DNA from: Fimbriimonadales bacterium
GTDB taxonomy: Bacteria > Armatimonadota > Fimbriimonadia > Fimbriimonadales > GBS-DC
Assembly: GCA_025060055.1 (NCBI GenBank)
Contig: JANXCK010000204.1
Coordinates: forward strand, 1 to 19,264
Reading direction: 5' to 3'
DNA: 19,264 nt
This document shows positions 6,117-13,590 of this stretch, in pieces (positions within the stretch are counted from its first letter, which is position 1; each line of letters begins with the position of its first letter). The translations under genes were made by a program, and so were the position numbers. Under the pieces are notes generated by a model, which was not told the origin of the DNA, made no database searches, and saw nothing but the letters and a program-made list of their open reading frames with translations.

Positions 6117-7541
6117 ATGAGACCTTGCTCACCTTTGGATTTCGACCCAGAGACGATGCGCCAGATGGGGTATCGCGTGGTAGACCTGCTGGTGGACTAC
6201 TGGCAGAGCCTGCCGACGCGCCCCATCGGCAAGCGTGCCGACCGCGCGTGCCTCGAAGCCCTGCTCAACGAACCGACTCCTGACCAACCGCAGCCGTTCG
6301 AGCGCGTGCTGCAAGAGTTTCTCCAGCGCGTGTTGCCCCACATCATCAAGGTAGATCACCCACGCTACTTCGCTTTTGTGCCCGCTCCGAATGAGTATGT
6401 CGGCGTGCTGGCGGACTTTTTGTCGGCGGGCATGAATGTGTTCGTGGGCACATGGATGGTGGGCGCGGGCGCCACGCAGGTAGAGCGCGTGGTGATTCGC
6501 TGGCTATGCGACTGGTTCGGCATGCCCGACACGGCGGGCGGGCTGTTCGTGAGTGGCGGCTCGGTTGCGAACCTCGTGTGCCTCACGGCGGCGCGAGCGC
6601 ATTATCCCGACGCGCTCACGCGCGGCAGAGTGTACTACTCCGACCAGACGCACTCGTGCGTGGCGCGCGCGTGGCGCATTCTGGGCTTGCGTGAGGAGCA
6701 GCTGTGCGTGCTGCCCGCCGATGAGCACTTCCAAATCCCACTCGACACGCTCGCAGGGCAGATTGAACGCGACCGTGCCGCGGGCTGGCTGCCGTTCTGC
6801 GTGGTCGCGAACGCGGGCACAACCAACACGGGAGCAGTCGATCCGCTTAGTGCGTTAGCCGAGCTGTGCGAGGCAGAGGGGCTGTGGCTCCACGCTGACG
6901 GCGCCTACGGCGCAGCCGCAATTCTGACCGAAGAGGGCAAGGCACGCTTACAGGGGATTGAACGCTTGCACTCGCTTGCTGTTGACCCCCACAAGTGGCT
7001 CTACCAGCCGATGATGGCAGGATGCGCCATCGTGCGCGACTTCGAGCAGCTGCGCACGGCGTTCCGAATCCTGCCTCCCTACCTGCAGGACAAGGAGCGC
7101 GGCGCAGCAGGCATAGACCTGTGCGATTACGGCGTGGAACTCTCGCGCAACTTCCGCGCCCTCAAAGTCTGGATGTCGCTCAAGACGCACGGCATAGAGG
7201 CGTTTCGGCAGGCGATGGAGCATAACCTACACTTGGCGCGCGTAGCTGAGCAGGCGATTCGCGAAATACCCCACTGGCAAATCGTCTCGCCTGCGACGCT
7301 GGGCGTCGTCGCCTTCCGCTACGCCCCCCCTGAACTCAGCCCTCAGCAGGTCGACGCGCTCAACCGCGCGCTGGTCGACAAGATGATACAGGATGGCTTT
7401 GCGATGGTCAGCTCTACCGTGCTGCGGGGGCGTGTTGCGCTGCGCATGTGCACGCTCAACCCCCGCGCCACCGAAGCCGATGTGCAGGAGACCATTCGAC
7501 GGCTGCACCAGCTGGCGGTGAAATCCGCAAGTGCGAGTTGA
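6117..7541 (+). CDS. PLP-dependent group II amino-acid decarboxylase
   Basis: The 474-aa protein is of aromatic-L-amino-acid/glutamate decarboxylase family size and would release CO2 from an amino acid to give an amine. Landmarks: the N-terminal PETMRQMGYRVVDLLVDYW helix typical of aromatic decarboxylases, HPRYFAFVP, the PLP-stacking histidine at about 179 (DQTHS), NAGTTNTGAVDP (232-243), the pyridine-binding Asp261 in LHADGAYG and the Schiff-base lysine K293 in VDPHKW. Substrate cannot be read from sequence; tyrosine, tryptophan, phenylalanine or a non-aromatic amino acid are all possible. It begins 3 nt after the ABC ATPase gene and so is probably the last gene of the same operon. No Shine-Dalgarno is obvious, fitting translational coupling. 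Confidence 0.88.
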   Translation: MRPCSPLDFDPETMRQMGYRVVDLLVDYWQSLPTRPIGKRADRACLEALLNEPTPDQPQPFERVLQEFLQRVLPHIIKVDHPRYFAFVPAPNEYVGVLADFLSAGMNVFVGTWMVGAGATQVERVVIRWLCDWFGMPDTAGGLFVSGGSVANLVCLTAARAHYPDALTRGRVYYSDQTHSCVARAWRILGLREEQLCVLPADEHFQIPLDTLAGQIERDRAAGWLPFCVVANAGTTNTGAVDPLSALAELCEAEGLWLHADGAYGAAAILTEEGKARLQGIERLHSLAVDPHKWLYQPMMAGCAIVRDFEQLRTAFRILPPYLQDKERGAAGIDLCDYGVELSRNFRALKVWMSLKTHGIEAFRQAMEHNLHLARVAEQAIREIPHWQIVSPATLGVVAFRYAPPELSPQQVDALNRALVDKMIQDGFAMVSSTVLRGRVALRMCTLNPRATEADVQETIRRLHQLAVKSASAS

Positions 7542-7577
7542 CAAGCTTTTCTCGTATCTGCGCCTAACCTCACCCCA

Positions 7578-8357
7578 TCAGGTATTCGCCCGTCCCCCTG
7601 GCAGCCCCGACAGGTCGCAAGGCAGCTTGTATGTATCCACCTCACGAGTGCCCTCGTAAGACCTGCCTGGAATCTTCCCGTAGCGTTGATACCACTTTGC
7701 GTGGCCGTCGGCGAAGTTGATGTTCATCCCGTTCTTGTGGCGCGGGTCTCCTGGGAAAGTCGACCAGTCGATGATGAATCGAGGCAGCTCGCAGATTGGG
7801 TCAATCAACGGGTCTTGTGGGCCTCGGTACACCGAGTCGTAGAACATTATGCTGTTTACCGGGTCTTGCAACGCTGCCATCGGCACAACTGGGTCTTGAT
7901 CCCACAGTCCGGGCGGCACCGATGGGTCTTGGAACAGCGCGAAGTTGTATGCGTATGAGGCAAAGCGGAAGTTACCTGCAGGCTGCATGTTCAACCTGTC
8001 CAAAATTTCCGCCCAGTCGATTCCAGGACGATTTGAGGGGCAGACGAGAATATCGATGTTTTTCATATACGGCATCACAGCATCAAACACGGTGAATATG
8101 CGGTGTCTTACTTCGTTGCTGGGTATGACTATAGGGCTGTCAAGGCTGTAGATGCTCTGGGGAAATGTGTCATCGTAGTCCTGCACATACTTCAAGGTAG
8201 CCAAAGCGAACTGACGCAGGTTGCTTAGGCAGCCCGTCTTGCGTGCGCTCTCTCGCGCCTGAGCGAACACAGGGAACAGAATTGCCGCCAAAATCGCGAT
8301 GATGGCTATGACCACCAGTAGTTCAATCAGCGTGAAGCCTGTGTGACCGCGACGCAT
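7578..8357 (-). CDS. Type IV pilin-like / pseudopilin protein with H-X9-DG motif
   Basis: The 259-aa product begins MRRGHTGFTLIELLVVIAIIAIL, a prepilin leader: cleavage after the Gly before FTLIE, then a membrane helix that packs into the pilus or secretion pseudopilus. Next comes LFPVFAQARESARKTGCLSNLRQ, an arrangement common in Armatimonadota and Planctomycetes. A C-terminal H-X9-DG motif (RHKNGMNINFADGH) marks the prepilin-processing-associated family. ATG 8357 is chosen over GTG 8369 because GAGGTGA lies about 8 nt upstream. Size and C-terminal type fit proteins expanded in these phyla rather than major pilins. It is divergent from the similar gene at 8523; no secretion or pilus machinery is in the window. 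Confidence 0.85.
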   Translation of the reverse strand: MRRGHTGFTLIELLVVIAIIAILAAILFPVFAQARESARKTGCLSNLRQFALATLKYVQDYDDTFPQSIYSLDSPIVIPSNEVRHRIFTVFDAVMPYMKNIDILVCPSNRPGIDWAEILDRLNMQPAGNFRFASYAYNFALFQDPSVPPGLWDQDPVVPMAALQDPVNSIMFYDSVYRGPQDPLIDPICELPRFIIDWSTFPGDPRHKNGMNINFADGHAKWYQRYGKIPGRSYEGTREVDTYKLPCDLSGLPGGRANT

Positions 8358-8435
8358 TGTGTGTCTCACCTCACGCGATAAGGATACTGACTCGGCGATT
8401 AAGATTCGGTTATAGGATGTGGATTGGAAAACGGG

Positions 8436-8441
8436 TATACT
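8436..8441 (+). promoter_or_regulatory. Putative -10 of the second pseudopilin gene
   Basis: GGG-TATACT lies 82 nt upstream of ATG 8523. Unlike several neighbours, this gene has a leader of roughly 75 nt and a strong ribosome site, GGAGGAGG at 8507-8514. Confidence 0.45.
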
Positions 8442-8522
8442 TTGCCCATCTTTGAGAAAGGCTGTTGCCTCTCAGCTACTCACAGTGTGAGTGGGGAGTG
8501 CGCAACGGAGGAGGTAATTCGT

Positions 8523-9332
8523 ATGCGCTTCAGGGGTTTCACACTGATTGAGCTGTTAGTGGTCGTTGCAATTATCGCGATTCTGGCAGCGATTCTGTTC
8601 CCTGTGTTCGCCCAGGCGCGCGAATCGGCACGCCAGACAGTGTGCATGAGCAACATGAAGCAGATCGGAGCGGCGATGCGCCTGTACATCAGCGACTACG
8701 CCGAAACTTGGTTCCCGACCTACACGCGCGAACGCTCGCCCGACAACCCTAATCCGTATCGTCCGTGGCTGGGCTACGATACGCGCAACGCCGCTCCAAT
8801 CGGTTGTACCTACGGCGATATGACACGCCCTGCACGCTTTCCTGTGCGCACTGGGCTGGTTGACCCCTACCTCAAAAGTCAGGAAGTCAAACGCTGCCCC
8901 AGTATGCCCCCAGAATGGCAACTGGCATACGCGGTGAACTCGTTTCGGGGCAACTACTACTCGCCGTACCATGCACGCAACCCGCGCGCCGTCGACAGCG
9001 AATACAGCCCAGCTGCCAAGCGGATGGATAGTAGCACCTGCCTTGTGACGCCTGCCCACGACGCGGAAGTGGAGGAGCCCGCACGCACGCTGATTATGTG
9101 GGAACACGGCTTCCGCGTTCCGATGTGCAACTGGCTACAGCAGGCAGACTGGCCTGAGCGCGGTCGTGAGTGGGCCCAGGGTCCACCGCGTTTGCGACAG
9201 TACATTGACCACTTCAACTTCCTGCATCGGGACGGCGCAACCACGCTCTGGGCTGACGGACACACCAAGCCAGTCTGGTATGACCAGTTGCGGCGCCCGA
9301 TGTTCTCGGCGCAGAAAAAGATTTACGAGTAG
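8523..9332 (+). CDS. Type IV pilin-like / pseudopilin protein with H-X9-DG motif
   Basis: The 269-aa product starts MRFRGFTLIELLVVVAIIAIL, with a prepilin peptidase site after the Gly before FTLIE and then a hydrophobic helix. LFPVFAQARESARQTVCMSNMKQIGAAMRLYISDYAETWFP follows, the usual continuation in this family. The H-X9-DG signature is HRDGATTLWADGH near the C-terminus. ATG 8523 is set by GGAGGAGG 8 nt upstream and by the prepilin leader, although the frame is open to 8424. It is divergently transcribed from the related gene at 7578-8357; the two are diverged beyond the N-terminal helix. The role is probably as a minor pilin or surface-exposed pseudopilin. Confidence 0.87.
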   Translation: MRFRGFTLIELLVVVAIIAILAAILFPVFAQARESARQTVCMSNMKQIGAAMRLYISDYAETWFPTYTRERSPDNPNPYRPWLGYDTRNAAPIGCTYGDMTRPARFPVRTGLVDPYLKSQEVKRCPSMPPEWQLAYAVNSFRGNYYSPYHARNPRAVDSEYSPAAKRMDSSTCLVTPAHDAEVEEPARTLIMWEHGFRVPMCNWLQQADWPERGREWAQGPPRLRQYIDHFNFLHRDGATTLWADGHTKPVWYDQLRRPMFSAQKKIYE

Positions 9333-9372
9333 CGGCGCATCGGTTAGCAGGATTCCCCTGCCATCGGCGAGG

Positions 9373-9378
9373 TATACT
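9373..9378 (+). promoter_or_regulatory. Putative -10 of lysA (leaderless)
   Basis: GAGG-TATACT ends 9 nt before ATG 9388. No Shine-Dalgarno fits in the gap (CCCCCGCCG-type bases), so the mRNA should begin at or within a few bases of the start codon. Confidence 0.55.
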
Positions 9379-9387
9379 CCCCCGCCG

Positions 9388-10710
9388 ATGCGCTTGGGTA
9401 CGCATCGGGTCAACGCGCGAGGGCATCTGGAAATCGGCGGGTGCGACGCCTTGGAACTGGCGGAGCAGTTCGGCACACCGCTGTATGTGTTGGACGAGGA
9501 GACGCTGCGCGACCGCTGCCAAGCCTATCGCGCGGCGTTTGAGCGTCTCAAGCCTGACACGCAGATTGTGTACGCCGCAAAAGCCGCGCTGAACCGCGCA
9601 ATCTGCCAGATTGTCGCCGAGGAAGGACTGGGGCTCGATGTCGCATCAGGCGGCGAGCTATATACTGCCTTGCAAGCGGGCTTTCCGCGCGAGCGAATCT
9701 ACTTGCACGGCGTATATAAAACCGACGCGGAACTGGAGATGGCGCTGCGCGCAGGCGTGGGCGCGATTGTGATTGACAACTTCGAGGAGATTGAACGACT
9801 GCGAGCGCTTGCAGGATTGAAACCCTCCCTGCTGCCTGGGTCGCACTCAATTCCTGTGATGCTGCGTATCGCCCCAGAAGTGGATGCCGACACGCATCCG
9901 CTGATACGCACAGGTCAACGCGACAGCAAGTTTGGCTTCCATTTGCAAAACGGCGACGCCTACCGCGCCACAGAGCGCGTTCTTCGCGAGGCACGGTTTC
10001 GCCTGTTGGGATTCCACTGCCATATCGGTTCGCAGATTAGCGACCTCGCAGCTTTTGCAGCGGCGGCACAGGCGATGGTGGAGTTTGCGAGCGCTGTGCG
10101 CCAACGCTACGGGTACCTCGCACCGCTTCTCAACCTCGGAGGCGGGCTTGCCGTGCGCTACATGCCCGATGAGCAGCTGCCCTCTGTGGAGATGTATGCT
10201 GAGGTTGTGGTCAACGCCTTGCGTGCTGCGTGTCAGCAAAAGGGCTATCCTGAGCCTGCGTTAGGCGTGGAACCCGGACGCTCGCTGATTGCCGAGGCAG
10301 GTGTCACTCTCTATCGCGTGGGCGCGGTGAAGCACATTCCACACGAGCATTCGAACCTGCCGCGTGAGTATCTAATAGTAGACGGTGGTATCTCGGACAA
10401 TCCACGCCCGCAGATGTACGGCGCACAATACACCGCTGTGCATGTTAGCCGCGCTGCCGAACCGCATACTCGCCCGTACCGATTAGTAGGTAAGCATTGC
10501 GAGACCGACCCGATTATCGACTGCGCTTTGCTACCCGAAACCCACGCAGGCGATGTGCTTGCCGTCCTCACCACAGGCGCGTATGCATACTCAATGAGCA
10601 GTCAGTACAATCGCTATCCGCGTCCTGCGATGGTCGCTGTGCGAGGTGGTGTCGCCCGCCTCATCGTGAGACGCGAAACCTATGAAGACATCGTACGGAT
10701 GGATTGCTGA
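9388..10710 (+). CDS. lysA: Diaminopimelate decarboxylase
   Basis: The 440-aa enzyme converts meso-diaminopimelate to L-lysine plus CO2, the last step of lysine synthesis, with PLP in the cytoplasm. Motifs follow the fold type III decarboxylases: the PLP lysine K65 in VYAAKAALNRA, LGLDVASGGEL, GFHCHIGSQI with H212, the phosphate-binding LNLGGGLAVRY (251-253), VEPGRSLIAEAG (295-298) and the catalytic cysteine C371 in GKHCETDP, with TTGAYAYSMSSQYN near the end. Length fits the family. ATG 9388 is chosen because the LysA homology begins here (GGCDALELAEQFGTPLYVLDE); the frame runs upstream into the pseudopilin gene without support. The promoter suggests a leaderless transcript. Confidence 0.93.
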   Translation: MRLGTHRVNARGHLEIGGCDALELAEQFGTPLYVLDEETLRDRCQAYRAAFERLKPDTQIVYAAKAALNRAICQIVAEEGLGLDVASGGELYTALQAGFPRERIYLHGVYKTDAELEMALRAGVGAIVIDNFEEIERLRALAGLKPSLLPGSHSIPVMLRIAPEVDADTHPLIRTGQRDSKFGFHLQNGDAYRATERVLREARFRLLGFHCHIGSQISDLAAFAAAAQAMVEFASAVRQRYGYLAPLLNLGGGLAVRYMPDEQLPSVEMYAEVVVNALRAACQQKGYPEPALGVEPGRSLIAEAGVTLYRVGAVKHIPHEHSNLPREYLIVDGGISDNPRPQMYGAQYTAVHVSRAAEPHTRPYRLVGKHCETDPIIDCALLPETHAGDVLAVLTTGAYAYSMSSQYNRYPRPAMVAVRGGVARLIVRRETYEDIVRMDC

Positions 10711-10744
10711 CCCGTGGCTTGGGGCAAATCCATGCACGCGGGGG

Positions 10745-10750
10745 TATAAT
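10745..10750 (+). promoter_or_regulatory. Putative -10 of the superoxide dismutase gene (leaderless)
   Basis: GGGG-TATAAT ends 9 nt before ATG 10760. No ribosome site fits in between, so the long, Tat-signal form would be translated from a leaderless or nearly leaderless mRNA. Confidence 0.6.
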
Positions 10751-10759
10751 CGTGCCGTT

Positions 10760-11515
10760 ATGAGCGTGCAACGCCTTTCGCGGCGGGAGTTCCTACAACA
10801 AACAGCGGCGACTACCGCACTCGCTGCACTGGCTCCCCACGCGCTGGCTATACCAACCAACAGGAGGGTATCCGCTATGGCTGAGATTCAGGTTGTGGAA
10901 TATGTAGCGAAGCCCCTGCCAGAGAAGGTGTTCCAGACCGAGAAATTCGGCATCTCCCGCAAGACCCACGAGGAACACTATAAACTCTACCAGGGGTATG
11001 TGAACAAGACGAACGAGATTCGCCGCGCGCTGGCGCAGCTGACCTCCGACGACTTCAGCAAGGGCAACCAGACCTACAGCCTCATCCGCTCGCTCAAGGT
11101 CGACTACACCTTCGCCTTAGGCGGTGTCAAAAATCATGAGCTGTACTTCGAGAACATGGGTGGCGGCGGTACAGAGCCAAGCAGCGAGCTGCGTGCTGCG
11201 CTTGTGAAAGCCTTCGGCTCGTTTGAGCGCTGGGCGGAGGACTTCAAGGCGACGGGTATGGGCGGACGCGGCTGGGTCTGGCTGGCGTATGACCATGACG
11301 AGGGCGTTGTGTTCAACTACATCGGCGATGCACAGAACACTTTCCCGATGTGGCACAACACGGTGTTATTGGCGATGGATGTCTACGAGCACGCCTACTA
11401 CTTAGACTTCCAGACGGCGCGCGCTCGCTACATCGACGCCTTTCTTCAGGCAGTCGATTGGAATGTCGTCAGCGCCCGCTACGAAGCGGCACTCCGCATG
11501 AGAACCGGTCGCTAA
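10760..11515 (+). CDS. Fe/Mn superoxide dismutase with Tat signal peptide and internal start
   Basis: The enzyme converts superoxide to oxygen and hydrogen peroxide. The long form is 251 aa with a twin-arginine leader (LSRREFLQQTAATTALAALAPHALA, residues 6-30), predicting folded export. The SOD domain begins at about residue 40. Ligand candidates are H73 (EEHYKLYQGYV), H126 (KNHELYF), D207 and H211 (DVYEHAYY). Gly122 with Gln192 in GDAQNTF suggests the outer-sphere Gln comes from the C-terminal domain, as in Mn-type or cambialistic enzymes; this is inference, and the metal is undecided. The usual HxxxHH gateway region is altered (HYKLY). ATG 10760 has a -10 nine bases upstream and no Shine-Dalgarno. 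Met40 (ATG 10877) has AGGAGGG at 10862-10868 and would give a 212-aa cytoplasmic enzyme. Confidence 0.88.
   Translation: MSVQRLSRREFLQQTAATTALAALAPHALAIPTNRRVSAMAEIQVVEYVAKPLPEKVFQTEKFGISRKTHEEHYKLYQGYVNKTNEIRRALAQLTSDDFSKGNQTYSLIRSLKVDYTFALGGVKNHELYFENMGGGGTEPSSELRAALVKAFGSFERWAEDFKATGMGGRGWVWLAYDHDEGVVFNYIGDAQNTFPMWHNTVLLAMDVYEHAYYLDFQTARARYIDAFLQAVDWNVVSARYEAALRMRTGR
10862..10879 (+). promoter_or_regulatory. Internal ribosome site and alternative start within sod
   Basis: AGGAGGG (10862-10868), then 8 nt, then ATG 10877 (MAEIQVVEYVAKPLPEK). This is the best Shine-Dalgarno of the gene, and it sits just after the signal peptide. Initiation here gives a protein of normal SOD length without the Tat leader. 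Confidence 0.6.
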
Positions 11516-11526
11516 TCCCATCGCTT

Positions 11527-11554
11527 GGTGCGACGACTTGCCTGTCGTCGCACC
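11527..11554. terminator. Hairpin between convergent genes
   Basis: GGTGCGACGAC (11527-11537) pairs perfectly with GTCGTCGCACC (11544-11554) around TTGCCT. It lies between the stops of sod and the convergent zinc-ribbon gene and could terminate both. U-tracts are absent. Confidence 0.55.
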
Positions 11555-11562
11555 TGAACCCC

Positions 11563-12468
11563 CTAAAATCCGAGTGGCAGCCCGCCACCAAGACTGCGGA
11601 TGAGTTCTGTGCCCTGTGCGCCGATTGCGAAGTGCTTGCGAATACCGTACTGTTCGCACACGCGACTCAGCTCTTCATCCGCACGGGCAAATCGGGCGTC
11701 CAAATCGCTCTGTGCAGAACCCAACAGCCCTGTCAGTGTGCTGAGATCGTTCTCCACGAGGCTTTTCTCTATCTGCGTGATCGTGGTAATGTACTGGCTC
11801 AGCCCCGCGTAGTAGGCGTCTGCCAGAGTTCGGCACTCAGGTGGCGGCGGCACGCTTTGGAAGAACTGGAGCAGCTGCGCCCATTCACGCTGGCGCTGCT
11901 GATAGCTCTGGCGAAGTTTTTCGCGCTCGCGTTCGTAGTCTACCTCGGCTTTGTCCAGGTCGCCCTGCGCAACACCACTCATCGCCGCTGCGCGAGCAAC
12001 CATCGCCTGCACCAGCATGCTCATCACTGGCGCGATGTTGCGCTCCATCTGGCGACGCCGCTCTTCTGTTTTGCGCAAGTGCTCAAGCCAGTCCACAATG
12101 TGCTTGGGTGGTGGCTTTGGCGTGTCGGTCTCCACCACGCTGGGAGCTTCCACTTTGGGTGTCTGCGCTTGCACGACACTGGGCGCCTCGACTTTAGGTG
12201 GCTGCGCCTCCAGCACACTGGGCGCTTCGGGCTTGCGCACATTCGCTCGTGTGAGCAAACCTGACTGCGCACCAATCACGAATGCTATCGCTATTAGCAG
12301 CAGAATGCCCACACCTATTCCCCACCACTTTGCATTAGAACGACTGGGCGAGGCTTGTGTCGAGGAGACTGTATTCGCCTGAGATGTTGTGGAGCTTACG
12401 GGACGCCCACACCCCATGCAGAAGTTCGCGTTCTCAGGCACAGTGGCACCACAATAAACACATTTCAT
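11563..12468 (-). CDS. Zinc-ribbon single-pass membrane protein with coiled-coil region
   Basis: The 301-aa product has an N-terminal zinc ribbon (CVYC at 3-6 and CMGC at 17-20), a Ser/Thr-rich linker and one transmembrane helix (about 48-67, WWGIGVGILLLIAIAFVIG). Three 13-residue Pro/Ala/Val-rich repeats follow (81-119, core EAPSVVxAQTPKV). A long charged helical part (KTEERRRQMERN, DYEREREKLRQSYQQRQREWAQ) is likely coiled coil. The zinc ribbon would be cytoplasmic and the helical part outside; this topology is inference. ATG at 12468 is chosen for GGAGG six bases upstream and because the zinc ribbon starts there. Function is unknown; such zinc-ribbon membrane proteins are widespread and poorly characterised. 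Confidence 0.75.
   Translation of the reverse strand: MKCVYCGATVPENANFCMGCGRPVSSTTSQANTVSSTQASPSRSNAKWWGIGVGILLLIAIAFVIGAQSGLLTRANVRKPEAPSVLEAQPPKVEAPSVVQAQTPKVEAPSVVETDTPKPPPKHIVDWLEHLRKTEERRRQMERNIAPVMSMLVQAMVARAAAMSGVAQGDLDKAEVDYEREREKLRQSYQQRQREWAQLLQFFQSVPPPPECRTLADAYYAGLSQYITTITQIEKSLVENDLSTLTGLLGSAQSDLDARFARADEELSRVCEQYGIRKHFAIGAQGTELIRSLGGGLPLGF
12112..12228 (-). repeat. Three 39-bp (13-aa) repeats in the zinc-ribbon gene
   Basis: The encoded units are EAPSVLEAQPPKV, EAPSVVQAQTPKV and EAPSVVETDTPKP, back to back between the membrane helix and the coiled coil. They probably form an extended stalk. Confidence 0.75.
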
Positions 12469-12497
12469 TCCGAGCCTCCGACAGGTCAGACTGAAGA

Positions 12498-12503
12498 AGT
12501 ATA
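12498..12503 (-). promoter_or_regulatory. Putative -10 of the zinc-ribbon gene
   Basis: On the minus strand this reads GGG-TATACT, 29 nt upstream of the start codon. A leader of about 22 nt carries GGAGG. An inverted repeat lies directly upstream, over the -35 region. Confidence 0.5.
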
Positions 12504-12510
12504 CCCTGAA

Positions 12511-12540
12511 CTCTGCGAGTGCTATACGCACCTCTCAGAG
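12511..12540. promoter_or_regulatory. Inverted repeat overlapping the -35 region of the zinc-ribbon gene
   Basis: CTCTGCGAGTGC (12511-12522) and GCACCTCTCAGAG (12528-12540) pair with one mismatch and one bulged base around TATAC. Placed 7 nt upstream of the -10, it could be an operator. It may equally be a terminator hairpin for the upstream gene at 12636-13451. Confidence 0.4.
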
Positions 12541-12635
12541 GCAGGGCTGCAAAAATACTCCCGCCTCCAAGCTCAATAAGGCAGACGGAAGCCAAGTCCT
12601 TGACAGTCGCTGCAGAAGGAGAGTTGATAGCAGTC

Positions 12636-13451
12636 TCAGTTGTTCGGCAGGATAGTCACTCTGCGTGCGTAGTCATTACCCTCTTCATCGCGCGTGCGGT
12701 GAATTGTGGCGCGGACAGGTGGCTTAATCTGCTCCACTTTGATAGTTTTGCCCTTGAAGGTGAACTCGGTTTTCTCGTCGTAGCGTATCTCACGCAAGTC
12801 GCCAGCTCGCGTGAGTACCTTCATAATCTTTTTCTGACGGTCGATACTCTGAATAGTGCCCTGAATCGAGGGCAAGGCACGCTCGCGCCCTATCTGCGCG
12901 TCCTTTTCAGTGTTGCTTACCGAGAGCAGCATGGTGTCCAGGTTGGACAGTAAGCGTGGTGCGAAGTACAGTGTCTCGCCAATCGCGAAATCTTCAATTG
13001 TAGCGGGTTTGCCATCGCGCTCGAAGCGAGTTTTCGGCGTAAACTTGTAAGCAAAGCGCGTTTTGTCAGGTAGTTCAATAATCAGGTAGTTGTTCTCTAC
13101 CGCCTGCAGCGTGCCTTTCACTATACCGCGTCGCACTTTGTCCAGCCATTTCCAGGTATCAGGGTCTGCCATCTCGCGCACGACAGGGCGCACCTGAGTT
13201 CCAACACTCACACGCGCCATCACTTGCTTGCCTTCCATTTGGCGGAACTGTTCAACGTCGACAGGTTGCTTGTTTATCCACAAGCGAGGCTTCTTGTGAA
13301 GCGTTGCATTCATGTCGGGCTTACCTGTGCGCTTGAGGATGATTGAATTGCCCTCAGGGTCAAACTTGGTCAAGGTCGCCAGGAAAATCTCCGTTTCTGC
13401 AAGCGCGCTTGCCAGCACAGCGCAGAGCAGAAGACATGACACGGTACGCAT
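12636..13451 (-). CDS. Secreted protein with small beta-domain repeats, function unknown
   Basis: The 271-aa product has a signal peptide (MRTVSCLLLCAVLASALA). I do not recognise a specific family. It shows three similar segments, each with a G-x-(L/I)-x-x-(V/I) strand, a hydrophobic strand and a T-x-F-x-x-(D/K)GK turn. These are ATLTKFDPEGNSIILKRTGK, then IVKGTLQAVENNYLIIELPD with TRFERDGKPATIEDFAIGE, then IQGTIQSIDRQKKIMKVLT with TEFTFKGKTIKVEQIKP. This pattern resembles DUF5666-type or OB-like beta repeats of envelope proteins. GAGGTGA about 7 nt before the ATG supports the start. It is divergent from parA, whose start is roughly 140 nt away. Confidence 0.65.
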   Translation of the reverse strand: MRTVSCLLLCAVLASALAETEIFLATLTKFDPEGNSIILKRTGKPDMNATLHKKPRLWINKQPVDVEQFRQMEGKQVMARVSVGTQVRPVVREMADPDTWKWLDKVRRGIVKGTLQAVENNYLIIELPDKTRFAYKFTPKTRFERDGKPATIEDFAIGETLYFAPRLLSNLDTMLLSVSNTEKDAQIGRERALPSIQGTIQSIDRQKKIMKVLTRAGDLREIRYDEKTEFTFKGKTIKVEQIKPPVRATIHRTRDEEGNDYARRVTILPNN

Positions 13452-13590
13452 CGTTTTTCACCTCGCGGATAAGGCGGTTCAACAAAACCACGAGTCTTCC
13501 TACCGAATCTCCGAGGTGCGAGAGGATTTTGCGCCGCGAGCCGTGTGGTTCTGGCAGGAATTGGTTTTCAGACACCGAAACATCCTTCTC

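Noticed and set aside
13312..13590. N-terminal extension of ParA from the upstream starts
   Set aside because: It overlaps the divergent secreted-protein gene, has no ParA homology before TLAVVNQKGG, and would make the protein much longer than the family.
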